Assembly (NCBI GenBank): GCA_013813615.1
Contig: JACCRJ010000073.1
Span: forward strand, 1 to 7,829
DNA length: 7,829 nt
Direction: 5' to 3'
DNA from: Lautropia sp.
GTDB lineage: Bacteria > Pseudomonadota > Gammaproteobacteria > Burkholderiales > Burkholderiaceae_E
The notes under the pieces are model-generated. The model saw only the letters and a list, made by a program, of their open reading frames with translations, was not told the DNA's origin and did not search any database. The position numbers and the translations under genes were made by a program. Below are positions 5,972-7,829 of the stretch, piece after piece; position 1 is the first letter of the stretch, and the number at the start of each line of letters is the position of its first letter.

Positions 5972-7462
5972 ATGACCAAGACTGCCGCGCCGGAACGAAC
6001 GCCCGCCCTGAACTCTGCAACCTCCGCAGCCGAAAGCTATGAAAAGCTTGCGCTCTACATCGACGGCGAATTCATCGCCGGAGACCGCAAGACGCAGGAT
6101 GTCCGCAATCCCGCCACCGGCGAAGTTGTCGGCAAGCTGCCGCATGCAACCCGCGCCGACCTCGATCGCGCGCTTGCGGCCGCTCAGCGCGCTTTCGGAA
6201 GCTGGAAGCACAGCTCGCCGATGGAACGCAGCAGGATCCTGCGCAAGGTGGCGGAGCTGTCACGGCAGAATGCCGCGCAGATCGCGCGCAACATCACCCT
6301 CGACATGGGCAAGACCCTGGCCGAAGCGTCCGGCGAGGTCACGAGCTGTGCAGAGCACTGCGACTGGCATGCGGAAGAGTGCCGCCGCATTTACGGCCGG
6401 GTGATCCCGCCGCGCCTGCCCAACGTGCGCCAGATGGTGCTCAGGGAGCCGGTGGGCGTCTGTGCGGCTTTCACGCCCTGGAACTTCCCGTACAACCAGG
6501 CGATCCGCAAGATCGGCGCCGCGATCGGCGCGGGGTGCACGATGATCATCAAGGGCCCGGAGGATGCGCCCAGCGCCGTCGTGGCGATCGCCCGGATGTT
6601 TCACGAGGCCGGCCTGCCGCCCGGCGTCCTGAACGTGGTGTGGGGCGTGCCGTCCGAAATCTCTGAATACCTGATCAAGTCTCCGATCGTGCGCAAGATC
6701 TCGTTCACCGGCTCCGTCCCGGTCGGCAAGCAGCTGGCGTCGTTGGCGGGCCTGCACATGAAGCGGGCGACCATGGAACTCGGCGGACATTCGCCGGCGA
6801 TCGTCTTCGACGACGCCGACGTGGAGCGCGCCGCCAAGCTTCTCGCCGCGTTCAAGTTCCGCAACGCCGGGCAGGTCTGTGTGTCTCCGACCCGGTTCTA
6901 CGTGCAGCAGAAGATCTATGACCGCTTCATGGCGGCGTTCCTGGAGAACACCCGCAAGGTCAAGGTCGGCAGCGGCCTGGACCCGGACTCGAGCATGGGG
7001 CCGCTCGCCCACGAGCGACGGGTTCCGGCGATGGAGCAGTTCATCGAGGATGCGAAACAGCGCGGCGGGCGCATAGAAACCGGCGGCGAACGGATCGGCA
7101 GCGTCGGCAATTTCTTCGCGCCGACGGTCATGACCAACCTGCCCGACGACAGCCTGGTGATGACCAGCGAGCCGTTCGGTCCGCTGGCGCCGTGTTCGCC
7201 CTTCAAGGACCTCGACGAAGTCCTCAGGCGCGCCAACTCGCTGCCGTACGGCCTGTCGTCGTACGTGTTCACCACCTCGACGAAGAACGCGCTGGCCGCG
7301 CAGAACGGGATCGAAGCCGGGATGGTCAACATCAACCATTTCGGCCAGGCTCTGGCGGAGACGCCCTTCGGCGGCGTCAAGGACAGCGGCATCGGCTCCG
7401 AAGGCGGCATCGAGACCTTCGACGGCTACCTCACCACCAAGTTCGTCACCCAGATGGATTGA
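5972..7462 (+). CDS. NAD-type aldehyde dehydrogenase, succinate-semialdehyde dehydrogenase-like
   Basis: This 496-residue enzyme should oxidise an aldehyde, probably a semialdehyde, to the acid with NAD(P). It shows the full ALDH plan: N-terminal cofactor domain with IDGEF (about 30) and FTPWNFP (167-173, with Asn171 stabilising the oxyanion), Lys194 and Glu197 in KGPEDAP binding the cofactor ribose, FTGSVPVGK in the Rossmann region, the general base Glu269 in MELGGHSP, the nucleophile Cys303 in [11 protein letters not shown], and the late [18 protein letters not shown] Glu at 197 usually favours NAD. KGP replaces the more common KP(S/A) at 194-196. It lacks the look of the CoA-acylating methylmalonate-semialdehyde dehydrogenase MmsA that often partners beta-alanine transaminases, so a free acid is the expected product. 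The ATG at 5972 follows AAAGGAA (5961-5967), 4 nt away. It is probably co-transcribed with the transaminase, whose product is its likeliest substrate (succinate semialdehyde, malonate semialdehyde or another aldehyde). Confidence 0.88.
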   Translation: MTKTAAPERTPALNSATSAAESYEKLALYIDGEFIAGDRKTQDVRNPATGEVVGKLPHATRADLDRALAAAQRAFGSWKHSSPMERSRILRKVAELSRQNAAQIARNITLDMGKTLAEASGEVTSCAEHCDWHAEECRRIYGRVIPPRLPNVRQMVLREPVGVCAAFTPWNFPYNQAIRKIGAAIGAGCTMIIKGPEDAPSAVVAIARMFHEAGLPPGVLNVVWGVPSEISEYLIKSPIVRKISFTGSVPVGKQLASLAGLHMKRATMELGGHSPAIVFDDADVERAAKLLAAFKFRNAGQVCVSPTRFYVQQKIYDRFMAAFLENTRKVKVGSGLDPDSSMGPLAHERRVPAMEQFIEDAKQRGGRIETGGERIGSVGNFFAPTVMTNLPDDSLVMTSEPFGPLAPCSPFKDLDEVLRRANSLPYGLSSYVFTTSTKNALAAQNGIEAGMVNINHFGQALAETPFGGVKDSGIGSEGGIETFDGYLTTKFVTQMD

Positions 7463-7483
7463 GCGTCCCTGGCTGTGGCGCCG

Positions 7484-7829
7484 CTACTTCAGCATCATCG
7501 GCAGCCACAGCGACAGAGACGGCCAGTAGGTCACCAGCAGCAGGGCCAACAGCAGCGGCACGTAGAATGGCAGCATCGCCCTGACGATCTCGCCGAAGCT
7601 CACGCGGGCGATGTCCTGAACGATGAAGAGCAGCACACCGAAAGGCGGCGTGGTGGCGCCGATCAGCAGGTTGACGATGATGATCAACCCGAACTGGACC
7701 GGATCGATCCCCAGCTGCAGGATCAGCGGCAGCAGGGTAGGCACCGCAATCAGCAGGATCGCGGTCGTCTCCATGAAGCAGCCGACCATGAGCAGCAGGA
7801 CGTTGATCATCATCAAGGCGAGCCAGGGC
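7484..7829 (-). CDS. TRAP transporter large permease (DctM family), C-terminal part (partial)
   Basis: The frame is open from the right edge and ends in TAG at 7486-7484, giving the last 114 residues of a membrane protein. It matches the C-terminal end of the TRAP large permease subunit: NVLLLMVGCFMETTAILLIAV, then LPLILQLGIDPVQFG, IIIVNLLIGATTPPFGVLLF with the conserved TPP motif, then the amphipathic DIARVSFGEIVRAMLPF and a last hydrophobic segment ending in SLWLPMMLK. About three membrane spans are visible. TRAP carriers import organic acids with a sodium gradient and need a periplasmic binding protein and a small membrane subunit, both outside the window. A Met near the left end of this fragment is internal, not the start. 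It converges on the dehydrogenase gene with only 21 bp between the stops, and I see no terminator hairpin there. The cargo could be the aromatic acid or the amino acid degraded by the neighbours. Confidence 0.93.
   Translation of the reverse strand, partial: PWLALMMINVLLLMVGCFMETTAILLIAVPTLLPLILQLGIDPVQFGLIIIVNLLIGATTPPFGVLLFIVQDIARVSFGEIVRAMLPFYVPLLLALLLVTYWPSLSLWLPMMLK

Noticed and set aside
4588..7339. Long open frames antisense to the transaminase (4588-5979) and the aldehyde dehydrogenase (6260-7339)
   Set aside because: Both overlap well-supported genes in full, show no family motifs and have Arg/Gly/His-rich shadow composition.
7463..7483. Terminator between the convergent dehydrogenase and TRAP permease genes
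   Set aside because: The 21-bp gap contains no convincing stem or T run, so any terminator would have to lie inside a coding region.

Overview
The window is high-GC proteobacterial DNA, most likely from a betaproteobacterium. This rests on protein character only (proteobacterial-type glutathione reductase, NagGH-like oxygenase, TRAP carrier, BauA-like transaminase); no rRNA or other phylogenetic marker is present. Coding density is very high. The only non-coding stretch above 60 bp is the 205 bp between two divergent genes at 4401-4605.

Layout. At the left edge are the last 14 codons of uracil phosphoribosyltransferase (upp), followed 12 bp later by a complete glutathione reductase gene (gor, 60-1469, +). 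Facing it is a compact three-gene minus-strand unit read from right to left: a bicupin gentisate/salicylate-type ring-cleavage dioxygenase (4400-3285), a Rieske non-heme iron oxygenase large subunit (3278-1998) and its small subunit (2005-1523). The three are separated by 6 bp and then by an 8-bp overlap, so they are almost certainly one transcript. Divergent from this unit is a plus-strand pair: a beta-alanine/omega-amino acid:pyruvate aminotransferase (4606-5943) and an NAD-type aldehyde dehydrogenase (5972-7462), 28 bp apart. At the right edge, convergent with the dehydrogenase, is the C-terminal end of a TRAP transporter large permease (DctM family).

How the genes could work together. The minus-strand unit looks like the core of a gentisate-type aromatic pathway: an oxygenase hydroxylates a salicylate-like acid and a cupin dioxygenase opens the ring. 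The ferredoxin and reductase that such an oxygenase needs, and the lower-pathway genes (maleylpyruvate isomerase, fumarylpyruvate hydrolase), are not in the window. The plus-strand pair would turn a terminal amine into an aldehyde and then a carboxylate. The TRAP carrier suggests uptake of an organic acid. Whether the two divergent units form one pathway (amine to acid, then hydroxylation and ring cleavage) or are just neighbours cannot be decided from the sequence.

The most notable detail is in the ring-cleavage enzyme. Its iron ligands and several active-site residues align at a constant offset of two with my recollection of salicylate 1,2-dioxygenase numbering, and the position that separates salicylate cleavers (Gly) from ordinary gentisate dioxygenases (Ala) is Gly here. 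The divergent intergenic region also holds several inverted repeats that could be operators. I see no mobile element, CRISPR array, RNA gene or clearly novel multi-gene system.
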